Shown here: positions 28,720-36,378 of the stretch, piece by piece
Layout: each line of letters opens with the position of its first letter
How positions within the stretch are numbered: position 1 is the stretch's first letter
Assembly (NCBI RefSeq): GCF_020554845.1
Contig: NZ_JAJCIA010000008.1
Span: 1 to 64,000, forward strand
Reading direction: 5' to 3'
Length of the DNA: 64,000 bases
Source of the DNA: Blautia faecis
Lineage (GTDB): Bacteria > Bacillota > Clostridia > Lachnospirales > Lachnospiraceae
Program-made: the position numbers and the translations under genes
The notes under the pieces: model-generated
What the model saw: the letters and a program-made list of their open reading frames with translations, nothing else
What the model was told of the DNA's origin: nothing
Databases searched by the model: none

Positions 28720-29990
28720 TGGAAGATGTGAAATGGCTGCTTAGAAGATGTGGTCTTCCGATTTTGCTGCTGTTGATTTTCGTAATAGCCGGAGTGGTCT
28801 GTTGGGGAGAACTGCATACAGAAAAGCAAAAGGTGGCAGAAGAAGTATGGGAGCCACCTGTAGAAATCGAAAATAGCGAAGCAGAAACAGAAGAAGCCGA
28901 GAATGCGGAAACTTCCATAGAGTCAGCATATTGGTTTATTCCGCAAGCCAGTGATGATCTCCTTACAGAAGAGGAGAAGGAGCAACTGCAGAGTACGGTT
29001 TTGTCAGCAGCAGAATCGGTCAGAGAAATCTATAAGGATATTGTAATTGCAGATGCACTAAGCTACTCTTCCGGTATTAGCGAATTTACCAAAGAGCAGA
29101 GGAAAGCTGTGGTGGAGCAATTGGGCAGAACCGGTCTGGTAAGTGTTGAAGAAGATACTGCTATGCAAAATCATGAAGCAATCGAAGCATTTTATGCAGA
29201 TTACCTGGATGGACAAGACTCGATGGTTACGGTATTTGAAGTACAGAGAGATGGGCTGATTGGAGCAGTTACCTTTATCTATCGGAAAGGTGAGTTGCAG
29301 ACCTATTACATAGGAATTCGGTGGAGAGAAGGTGGTATGCCAGAAATACAGGGAACTTCGGTAAGTAATGTGGCTGAGATTAAACTGACCGAAAAAGGAT
29401 ATTTTATCTACGCATATGAATATGTGATTGCACATGCAAGTTTGAGACAGTATTGGAGAATAGAACCGCTACCAGAAGACTGCCAGGAATTAACGGAGAA
29501 ATACATATCAGGACTAAGTTATGTGAATTACAATCTGCTCGTTACAGATTGGGATAGCAGCAATGTGGAGGACATTCTGATGCCTTGTATGTACGAAGAT
29601 GTTTATAGGATTTCTACGGGGGAAAATCTGAAAACTGAGGGTTGGAAGATTCCGGCAGAGGAATATGAAAGGATAATGACTACTTATTTTCCGGTATCGG
29701 TAGAACAGTTGAGAGAGCATTGTGGATATGATGAGGGCAGCAATAGCTATGAATATGAGATGATTTATGCCAGTCCATACCCACCTTTCGGAGAAGTAGT
29801 TGACTATACAAAAAATGCGGATGGAACGATTACACTTATCGTGGATGGAGTATGGCCGGATTATAATTCTGATCTCGCTTTTCGGAATACGGTTGTGGTC
29901 CAGCCATTTGAAGACGGAACTTTCAGGTATCTTTCCAATTCTATAGAACAAATAGAGTTGGAACTGCCGCCAATAGCAAAAGCACATTAA
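28719..29990 (+). CDS. membrane-anchored cargo protein, paralogue 2
   Basis: This 423-residue protein has an N-terminal membrane anchor (residues 12-30), a Glu-rich linker, and the same extracellular fold signature as its neighbours: IPAEEYERIMTTYFPVSVEQ and EVVDYTKNADGTITLIVDG. The ATG overlaps the upstream stop (TAATG), a classic coupling arrangement. It lacks a convincing lipobox, unlike paralogues 1 and 3. Function unknown. Confidence 0.75.
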   Translation: MEDVKWLLRRCGLPILLLLIFVIAGVVCWGELHTEKQKVAEEVWEPPVEIENSEAETEEAENAETSIESAYWFIPQASDDLLTEEEKEQLQSTVLSAAESVREIYKDIVIADALSYSSGISEFTKEQRKAVVEQLGRTGLVSVEEDTAMQNHEAIEAFYADYLDGQDSMVTVFEVQRDGLIGAVTFIYRKGELQTYYIGIRWREGGMPEIQGTSVSNVAEIKLTEKGYFIYAYEYVIAHASLRQYWRIEPLPEDCQELTEKYISGLSYVNYNLLVTDWDSSNVEDILMPCMYEDVYRISTGENLKTEGWKIPAEEYERIMTTYFPVSVEQLREHCGYDEGSNSYEYEMIYASPYPPFGEVVDYTKNADGTITLIVDGVWPDYNSDLAFRNTVVVQPFEDGTFRYLSNSIEQIELELPPIAKAH

Positions 29991-30017
29991 ATTTGCTTTG
30001 AAAGAAAGGATGATATT

Positions 30018-31283
30018 ATGGCATTAAAGAAAAAAAGCATTTTGCTGATTATGGCATTTCTGATTGGATGCTTCGTATGTGCCTGTGGAAAAGAAGATAG
30101 TATTGTGGATGAATCTCTTGTGGAAGATACGGAAGATGTATCTTCCACGGAGGAGATAAAAAGTGCCGAGGAAGAGGCTGCAGAACAATGGGAAAAGGGC
30201 TACGACCTTCCAGTAGATGAACAGGAAAGGGAAGAAGCTGAGACTGACTGTAAAAAGCAGATGGAACTTTATCTTGACATTTATGAAACTGCAGATAAAG
30301 GGATAGCATCTAATGTTGCTTTGGATGATCAAACGGTTTTGGAAATGCAGAGGAAGCTAAAGGATGCAGGATGTCCGGTTACAACAATGGTAACATATTC
30401 TAACATGGAGAATTATGAAAGTGTTGACAGTTTTCTGAAAGAATGTATGGAAGGGAAAAGTGGTTCTGCAGTAATTTATGAAGTCCACAACGATGGTGGA
30501 TTGGGCAGAATGAAATTCATTTTTGATGGAACAGATATGTATGTTGTAAGTACAATAGGAATCTGGAATGCTGATAATAATCCGGGGATTTCATACATTT
30601 CCTATACAAGACTAAAAGAGTGGAAATATACAGATAAGGGATGGTTCTGCTACGAGTTGTGTGTGCCGGAGCCACCGGAGGTCAGTGAAATTGTGGATGG
30701 AAGCTGCGTGATTAGAATAAAACCTATGACAGAGGAACAGCGAGAGATGTCTGAGCGCCTCGTCTTGGGACTTGGATATCAGGGACAGAACCTTTTGTGT
30801 TCCAACTGGAATACGGAAAATATGAGAGAATTGGATTATAACGGAATGTTTGAATATCTGTATGGAATGAAATATGGAGAAAAGTTCAATTCCGAAGATT
30901 ATCCAAATGGTATTCCAAAAGAAGAATTCGAAAGTCTGATTATGGAATATCTTCCGATAACAGCGGAGCAGATACAAGAGTACGCAGTATTTGACGAGGA
31001 AAACCACACATATGATTGGGCTCGATTAGGATGTGGAAATTATGCACCTACTTTCTTTGGAACTTCTCTGCCGGAGGTTATCGACATCAAAGAAAATGAG
31101 GATGGGACAATCACATTAACAGTTGAGGCGGTTTGTGATATGGTTATTTGCGATGATGCAGTCATAACCCATGAACTTACGGTAAGGTTTGCAGAGGATG
31201 GCAGTTTTCAGTATTTGGGGAATAAAATCCTAAATGACGGAATTATGCATATACCTGATTACCAATACCGTATTAAAGATTGA
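30018..31283 (+). CDS. cargo lipoprotein, paralogue 3
   Basis: This 421-residue protein has a lipobox ending VCAC (Cys 23), an acidic linker and the shared blocks IPKEEFESLIMEYLPITAEQ and EVIDIKENEDGTITLTVEA. AAAGAAAGGATG lies upstream of the ATG. Together with the two preceding genes it forms a tandem family, probably made by duplication within the cargo. Function unknown. Confidence 0.75.
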   Translation: MALKKKSILLIMAFLIGCFVCACGKEDSIVDESLVEDTEDVSSTEEIKSAEEEAAEQWEKGYDLPVDEQEREEAETDCKKQMELYLDIYETADKGIASNVALDDQTVLEMQRKLKDAGCPVTTMVTYSNMENYESVDSFLKECMEGKSGSAVIYEVHNDGGLGRMKFIFDGTDMYVVSTIGIWNADNNPGISYISYTRLKEWKYTDKGWFCYELCVPEPPEVSEIVDGSCVIRIKPMTEEQREMSERLVLGLGYQGQNLLCSNWNTENMRELDYNGMFEYLYGMKYGEKFNSEDYPNGIPKEEFESLIMEYLPITAEQIQEYAVFDEENHTYDWARLGCGNYAPTFFGTSLPEVIDIKENEDGTITLTVEAVCDMVICDDAVITHELTVRFAEDGSFQYLGNKILNDGIMHIPDYQYRIKD

Positions 31284-31284
31284 T

Positions 31285-31324
31285 TTGATAATTGTGGTGT
31301 TCTATGGTAATCTTACAGGTGTAA
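31285..31324 (+). promoter_or_regulatory. internal promoter with BlaI-type operator
   Basis: TTGATA (31285-31290) and TAATCT (31308-31313) are 17 bases apart; the perfect palindrome CTTAC-AGGT-GTAAG overlaps and follows the -10 box (core 31313-31324). The placement mirrors the boxes at the PBP and blaI promoters, so the two downstream membrane genes appear to share the same control. Confidence 0.75.
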
Positions 31325-31337
31325 GAAAGGGGGACAC

Positions 31338-31778
31338 ATGAAGAAACTAAAATTAGTTGGAATATTGGCAGCAGTTGTATTAATAGGAGGAGTTGTTTCA
31401 ATTCCGCTTATAAATAACCACACTGCCTATAAAGTGGAAAAAGCATTATGTGAAATCCCGCTGCCAGAGGAAACGGAATTGATAGAGTCGCTGTCGCAGG
31501 CAGGGAAGCTGACGGGTAACGGAAATGGAATGCAGTATTTCGGAGCAATTCTAATTCGAAGTGACTTGTCTTTGGAAGAATTGGATGCTTACTATTCAAG
31601 GTACAGAAGTAATGAGTGGGAATGTTTGGTGAAAATTCAGGAAGGGCAGTCCATTGAGGGGATTGATCACGGGACACTACAATTTGCGGAAGAAATAAAG
31701 GACAGGGGTTATTACATTGTATATTCTTGGGGAAGTGAAAATTCTCTATTGGATGAATTGGATATACGTGGACACTAA
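31338..31778 (+). CDS. small membrane-anchored protein of the cargo island
   Basis: This 146-residue protein has one N-terminal membrane span (about residues 5-25) and an extracellular domain with the stretch LEELDAYYSRYRSNEWECLV. AAAGGGGG lies before the ATG. The family is not recognised. It is the first gene behind the internal BlaI-type promoter and may act together with the next gene. Confidence 0.65.
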   Translation: MKKLKLVGILAAVVLIGGVVSIPLINNHTAYKVEKALCEIPLPEETELIESLSQAGKLTGNGNGMQYFGAILIRSDLSLEELDAYYSRYRSNEWECLVKIQEGQSIEGIDHGTLQFAEEIKDRGYYIVYSWGSENSLLDELDIRGH

Positions 31779-31798
31779 AAACGAGATGGAGACAAATT

Positions 31799-33307
31799 AT
31801 GAAGAAAATTTCTAATATATGTGGTTTTATTGGAATTGCTATATATGCGGTGCTGATGATTCGCATTTCAAATCTATGTCAATACGGTGGGACGAAAGTG
31901 GACTTGATTCCAATATTGATTTTGGGTGTTGTTCTTATAGCAACAATCATTTTTGGAATTGTTAGCAGTAGAAAAGAAGAAAAAATTGAAAAAGGTAAAC
32001 TGTTCTGGGGGAAATGTATTGTAGTTGTTGCCCTGACCATTTTGTTTGGAGGCAGGATTATTTATTCGGCAATCCCTTATAATGGTGCATTGTCATGGAA
32101 GATTGACGAATGGCGTAACCAAAAGAAAATTGAACTTACTCATACCAACTTCTTTGAGACAGGTGTAGAAGGAATCTTGGAAGACATTGAGACAGAGTTG
32201 GATTTACCGGATGAACTTTATGTTCAAAATAAGTTCCAGCTTTCCTTTGACAAAGATGGTGAAATTCAGAGTATTTATACTTATATGTATGGAAGATATG
32301 AAAATGGAGACGAAAATACATTCCTTATTGACTATGATGTGGATGCAGATTCAAAAATGACTGTGTGTATTAATGGAGTTGCGAGCAAATCTTACGATGA
32401 TGACATGAGATTACAGCCGATGCTTGAAATTTTGAAAAACGCTGATTACAAAACAAGAGTAAATAACTGGGCTGTGGAAGGATATGCAGACGATTATGAA
32501 ATTCTCTATTATGGCAAGCGGGAATTTAACACAATGGAAGGATTTGTATATCTTCAAGGTGATGTGGATGGTGACGGAGTGGACAACACAGACAATGCCA
32601 TTTATTCGGAACTGAATGGTGGAGCTGTTTATGGATATGAAGTCTCGCTTCATATTCCAAGTGAATCTGAGGTGACTCCGGTACGTTATTTTATGGAACC
32701 GGAAGTGATTCCATTAGAAACTATCATCGACAGGGAGGAAGAGCAGACTATTGATGATGCTAAAGAAACAGAATCCTGGTATGTAGATAATTCCAACGGT
32801 TCTGTATATTACTGGTTGTCTGAGAATAAAGAAATTGGATGGAGATTAGTAGTTACTGATGCGGCAGCAGGAAGCCGTTATTATGAATTGGAAAAGTCAT
32901 CAGATGGTGGTGAAACATGGAATGTGATAAATGCCAATCCGTTTAACAACAAGATTGGCGTGGCACTGGGAATAGAATTTTACGATGAAAATCTTGGTGT
33001 GATTGGTATGACAGGCGCTTCACAGGATGCCTCAACTTTATATGTGACATCAGATGGTGGAGTTACTTTTACACAGATGGAATTTCCAATGGAAGAGGTT
33101 ACGGAACTGCCGGATATTGCTGATGAACTAGGATACACAATCGCAGATTATGATTACGCAGAGATGCCACAAGTATCCGATGGACAATGGACTGTAATCA
33201 TCAAGGCAGAATACAGCAGTTACGAAGGCTTGAGATTTACATCTAACGACAATGGAAAGACATGGATGTATGAGGGATTAAGTACAGGCGAAGGTGATTT
33301 ACAATAA
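31799..33307 (+). CDS. membrane protein with Asp-box (BNR-like) repeats
   Basis: This 502-residue protein has three N-terminal membrane spans (about residues 5-22, 33-55 and 64-85) and a large extracellular part. The C-terminal 150 residues carry three Asp-box-like turns, SSDGGETW, TSDGGVTF and SNDNGKTW, as seen in beta-propeller proteins. The segment DVDGDGVDNTDNA looks like a calcium-binding loop. Substrate or partner is unknown. It starts 20 bases after the upstream gene and is the last plus-strand gene of the island. Confidence 0.7.
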   Translation: MKKISNICGFIGIAIYAVLMIRISNLCQYGGTKVDLIPILILGVVLIATIIFGIVSSRKEEKIEKGKLFWGKCIVVVALTILFGGRIIYSAIPYNGALSWKIDEWRNQKKIELTHTNFFETGVEGILEDIETELDLPDELYVQNKFQLSFDKDGEIQSIYTYMYGRYENGDENTFLIDYDVDADSKMTVCINGVASKSYDDDMRLQPMLEILKNADYKTRVNNWAVEGYADDYEILYYGKREFNTMEGFVYLQGDVDGDGVDNTDNAIYSELNGGAVYGYEVSLHIPSESEVTPVRYFMEPEVIPLETIIDREEEQTIDDAKETESWYVDNSNGSVYYWLSENKEIGWRLVVTDAAAGSRYYELEKSSDGGETWNVINANPFNNKIGVALGIEFYDENLGVIGMTGASQDASTLYVTSDGGVTFTQMEFPMEEVTELPDIADELGYTIADYDYAEMPQVSDGQWTVIIKAEYSSYEGLRFTSNDNGKTWMYEGLSTGEGDLQ

Positions 33308-33340
33308 GAAATAAAAGATACGAATAGTGTTAAAACACAA

Positions 33341-33389
33341 AAAATCGGGTAAAAGATTGTACGACTGACTATGACCTTTACCCGATTTT
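33341..33389. terminator. bidirectional terminator between the cargo operon and blaR1
   Basis: Arms AAAATCGGGTAAA and TTTACCCGATTTT form a perfect 13-bp stem with A/T ends on both sides, placed between two convergent genes. Confidence 0.8.
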
Positions 33390-33397
33390 ATTATGTT

Positions 33398-35194
33398 TTA
33401 TTTCCAGATATTCATGTCTGACAAGATAGACATGGTTATTTCAGTTGCGTTGCCTCCGGTAGCATCGCTGTCTGCACTAATGTTGGTGGCAAAAAAGTAT
33501 GTATTATCTGCAGTTTCGATATAACCGATGAACCATCCGTTTACATCCTGTCCATTCACACGTCCGGTTCCGGTCTTTCCGTAGAATGTTCCGGCATTGG
33601 AAGCTGAAAGGCAGATGGCATCTTTTACGGCATTGATATTTTCAGGGGCGAAGCCGAAACTGTTATTCTGCAGCTTGGTTAAAAGTTCGACCTGTTCTAT
33701 TGGAGAGATTTCCAAGGAGGATTCCATCCAATAAGAGGAGAAATCGCCACTCATGTTTTCGTTACCATATCCGATTTCTTGAACATAGCTGTAAACGTCA
33801 GAGGTTCCAAGCTGTTCGTCTACTGCTTGAAAATACCAATTCACAGAGGAGTTCATTGCAGACTGTAAGGTCTGATCTGCGTTCCATGCTTCAAATGGAT
33901 AGGTTTCTCCATTCCATGCAATGAACGAATTTTCTGGTGTAATGACGCCTTCTTCCAATCCGAACAAAGCATCGTATATCTTGTAGGTGGAGTTTGGAGC
34001 AACCCGTAAGGTGGCATGCTCCATGTCATGTATACTCCATGCATCGTTTTCCAAATCGTATAAAACAAAGCTGCCTTCGTATTCTCCGAAGTATGTGGAG
34101 AGGTCTACATAGGAAATATTCTCAGAAGAGGAATCCCATTGGTAGTGGCTTCCATCTGCTGCGTATGTAGAAATAAAAGGTGCGAATCCAAGGAGAAGGA
34201 CAGCAGTCAACATGAATGCAGTCATACCTTTTACTCTTTTTATAAATGTCGGCTTCTCATAAGATGCAATGTTGATAATTCTCCGTTTCATCTGCTTCAT
34301 GTTTCCACCAAGACCGGCGGCAAACGGAAATGGAGTAAGTGAAATCTTTTCCGCAAAATTGATCAGTGTATTACCATAATCTGCATAATCATCCTCCTCA
34401 AGCATCTTTAAAACAGAGGTGTCACAGGCAACCTCTCTGTCATTACGCATTTCTTTCAGAGCATACCAGACAAGAGGATTGAACCAATATATTACTCCGG
34501 CAAAGTTCATTAGATAGTTGGCAATAGCATCTTTGTGCTTATAGTGCTGTAGCTCGTGTAACAGCATGTATCGCATGTCCGATTCGTTATAATCTGAGAT
34601 GAGATGAATCGGCAGATAAATACAAGGTTTCAAAAGCCCCACAATAATCGGAGATTTCAAAAATGCAGTACTGTAAACATGGATATTTCTGTTAATTCCC
34701 ATTTCTTTCATACATCGATGATATAGTTTTCGAACTTCCGGGTTCTGAAGGGGAAGTGCAGATTTTTTCAAGTTCTGTAAGCGGATAGAGGACTTGATTA
34801 CCAATATAATCATTGCAAGGATGCCTACAAGCCATATTCCAAATAGTATGTATCCGATGCTGGATGGAGTCTCACTATTTACCGAAATGGCAAAGTCATT
34901 CATCCAGTCTGCATTTCCGGCTGGATTGATCCCAACAGCTTCTCCTATGGCGGTTCTGGTGCCAGAAGTAGGAGAACTTTTCAGGCTACTGAGCCACGAG
35001 AGGATTTGCGGAAACCCAATTAAACGGAACGGTATAAAAGGAACTACCAACAATCCAAGTAGCAGGAACCACAGATTATACTGCATCCGGCTGGATAGGT
35101 TGCCTTTGAATATCCGCTTGGCTATCAAAAGAATTCCGATGATACCGCTGATAAATACATTGCATATTAAAAAGCGTATCATAAAATCAGCCAT
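33398..35194 (-). CDS. blaR1: BlaR1/MecR1-type beta-lactam sensor-transducer
   Basis: This 598-residue membrane protein combines four N-terminal spans with an M56 metallopeptidase motif, HELQH, near residue 212, and an extracellular penicillin-binding sensor domain. The sensor has STYK near residue 401 and KTGTG near 538, like class D beta-lactamases. In known systems acylation of this serine triggers the zinc protease, which leads to cleavage of BlaI. Only one base separates it from blaI, and AAAGGAGG precedes the start. No beta-lactamase gene is present in the window, so the output is expected to be the PBP operon. Confidence 0.93.
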   Translation of the reverse strand: MADFMIRFLICNVFISGIIGILLIAKRIFKGNLSSRMQYNLWFLLLGLLVVPFIPFRLIGFPQILSWLSSLKSSPTSGTRTAIGEAVGINPAGNADWMNDFAISVNSETPSSIGYILFGIWLVGILAMIILVIKSSIRLQNLKKSALPLQNPEVRKLYHRCMKEMGINRNIHVYSTAFLKSPIIVGLLKPCIYLPIHLISDYNESDMRYMLLHELQHYKHKDAIANYLMNFAGVIYWFNPLVWYALKEMRNDREVACDTSVLKMLEEDDYADYGNTLINFAEKISLTPFPFAAGLGGNMKQMKRRIINIASYEKPTFIKRVKGMTAFMLTAVLLLGFAPFISTYAADGSHYQWDSSSENISYVDLSTYFGEYEGSFVLYDLENDAWSIHDMEHATLRVAPNSTYKIYDALFGLEEGVITPENSFIAWNGETYPFEAWNADQTLQSAMNSSVNWYFQAVDEQLGTSDVYSYVQEIGYGNENMSGDFSSYWMESSLEISPIEQVELLTKLQNNSFGFAPENINAVKDAICLSASNAGTFYGKTGTGRVNGQDVNGWFIGYIETADNTYFFATNISADSDATGGNATEITMSILSDMNIWK

Positions 35195-35195
35195 G

Positions 35196-35582
35196 TTAAT
35201 TACCTCCTTTTTTTGACCTCTTGGAAAGAAGAGAGCGGAGAGTGTCTATTTCCGTTTCGGACAGTCTGTCATTTTCTATATATGCAGACAGCATGGCAGT
35301 GATGTCTCCATCGTAGTATCGTTCTAGAAAAGAGTTACTTTCCTGACCGATGTATTCACTTTCTTTCACAACTGGAGTGTAAACAAACACCCGACTTTGT
35401 TTTTCATAAGTCAGAACGCCCTTGTTCACTAGACGTTTAATTAGAGTTTGTATTGTTTTTGGACTCCAGCTCGTAGTCTGTAATAATTTATCAGTTATTT
35501 CATTGGTGCTGATCGGCGCATGTTTCCATACGATTTTCATAACTTCAAATTCAGCTTCAGAAATCTGTGGTAAATCGCTCAT
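35196..35582 (-). CDS. blaI: BlaI/MecI/CopY-type repressor
   Basis: This 128-residue protein has the family winged helix (ISEAEFEVMKIVWKHAPISTNEI, KTIQTLIKRLVNKGVL) and a C-terminal dimerisation region (DITAMLSAYIENDRLSETEI) in which BlaR1-dependent cleavage normally occurs. AAGGAGGG precedes the ATG. Its own promoter carries a TTAC-N4-GTAA box, implying autoregulation together with blaR1. Confidence 0.93.
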   Translation of the reverse strand: MSDLPQISEAEFEVMKIVWKHAPISTNEITDKLLQTTSWSPKTIQTLIKRLVNKGVLTYEKQSRVFVYTPVVKESEYIGQESNSFLERYYDGDITAMLSAYIENDRLSETEIDTLRSLLSKRSKKGGN

Positions 35583-35602
35583 TTCAAATCCCTCCTTAAA
35601 TC

Positions 35603-35650
35603 TTACGGCTGTAATAAAAATATTATAGATGTTATTTGTGTAGTTGTCAA
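35603..35650 (-). promoter_or_regulatory. blaI-blaR1 promoter with operator
   Basis: On the minus strand TTGACA (35645-35650) and TATAAT (35622-35627) are 17 bases apart, an almost ideal sigma-A promoter. The box TTAC-GGCT-GTAA (35603-35614) lies just downstream of the -10, where bound repressor would block transcription start. Confidence 0.85.
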
Positions 35651-35666
35651 TTTAAGAGAAAATAGA

Positions 35667-35716
35667 TTGACTTGAAATCTTACTTATGTAATAATTCAAA
35701 TATTACATAAGTAAGA
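35667..35716 (+). promoter_or_regulatory. orphan plus-strand promoter with a pair of BlaI-type boxes
   Basis: TTGACT (35667-35672) and TAATAA (35689-35694) point rightward. Two boxes, TTAC-TTAT-GTAA and TTAC-ATAA-GTAA, form a larger inverted repeat with 15-base arms (35678-35692 and 35702-35716). The transcript would lead only into the nine-codon remnant at 35741, so the promoter seems to have lost its gene. Confidence 0.7.
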
Positions 35717-35740
35717 ATTAAAAAAAGGAGTGGAATCAGG

Positions 35741-35770
35741 ATGATTGAAATTGTAAATAAAGTGCTTTGA
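35741..35770 (+). pseudogene. nine-codon remnant of a lost BlaI-controlled gene
   Basis: AAAAGGAG, a start codon and MIEIVNKVL are followed at once by a stop. A good promoter, operator and ribosome site ahead of so short a frame suggest that the rest of the gene was removed when the cargo was joined to the mobilisation region. The identity of the lost gene cannot be told. A regulatory leader peptide is the alternative. Confidence 0.45.
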
Positions 35771-35781
35771 AAATAAGAAAA

Positions 35782-35808
35782 CCAATAGAGTCACAAGGAG
35801 TCTATTGG
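35782..35808 (-). terminator. terminator downstream of the Xre regulator gene
   Basis: Arms CCAATAGA and TCTATTGG with an 11-base loop; on the minus strand the stem is followed by TTTTCTTATTTTC. It ends the minus-strand Xre transcript. Confidence 0.65.
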
Positions 35809-35813
35809 CATTC

Positions 35814-36161
35814 TTACAGAGTTGGATGGTCTTGCTTGTGCAGCAGATCAAGCAGATAACGAACCATAGGCAATAAATCCGCAGCCTCCTGTTCCGTGCA
35901 GTCATTCAGCAGGGTCAGGAGTTTTTGGAGATTTGGCTGTTGGTTTGCGTTGGCTGGGTAGAAAATCTTATCGGCGGGTATCTTCAGATATGTAATCAAA
36001 GGATACAGCTTATCATATTTGGGGTTACCACGTCCGGCTTCAATATTTAGTATGGTGCGGGTATCCATATTAAGAGTTTCAGCCAGCTTTTCTTGTGAAA
36101 GTCCGAGTTCGGTACGGGCTTCACGCACTGCAATGGCAAGAATTTGTTTTATGTCATGCAT
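35814..36161 (-). CDS. Xre-type helix-turn-helix regulator
   Basis: This 115-residue protein has an N-terminal Xre helix-turn-helix (REARTELGLSQEKLAETLNMDTRTILNIEAGRGNP) and a C-terminal helical region. It has its own promoter region and terminator, downstream of the relaxase genes on the same strand. It likely controls mobilisation or excision genes of the element; its targets are not visible. Confidence 0.8.
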   Translation of the reverse strand: MHDIKQILAIAVREARTELGLSQEKLAETLNMDTRTILNIEAGRGNPKYDKLYPLITYLKIPADKIFYPANANQQPNLQKLLTLLNDCTEQEAADLLPMVRYLLDLLHKQDHPTL

Positions 36162-36321
36162 TATAATTCACCTCGATAGTAGTTTACAATACCTATTAAA
36201 ACGAGTGAATTGCAATAGAATACAGTGTAGATATGGAGTGTAATACATGAATGTAAAGTATGGGAAAATACATAGAAAAAGAATAGTGAAAAGTTTTGAG
36301 ATAGCAGCATATTACACACTA

Positions 36322-36367
36322 AGGTGTATCGCAAAGAAGTATAAAACTTCAACGCGATACACCTTTT
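36322..36367 (+). terminator. two-part hairpin between the Xre gene and the relaxase 3' end
   Basis: Outer arms AGGTGTATCGC and GCGATACACCT enclose an inner GAAGT-ATAAA-ACTTC hairpin; TTTTTT follows on the plus strand. It would stop plus-strand transcription entering the relaxase gene. The rest of the gap from 36162 holds no convincing gene; a frame starting at 36247 runs antisense into the relaxase and looks spurious. Confidence 0.6.
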
Positions 36368-36378
36368 TTGTGGGGAAA

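Noticed and set aside
25400..33310. vanB-type glycopeptide resistance cargo, as in Tn1549
   Set aside because: No ligase, dehydrogenase, dipeptidase or VanS/VanR pair is present; the cargo is PBP with BlaR1/BlaI.
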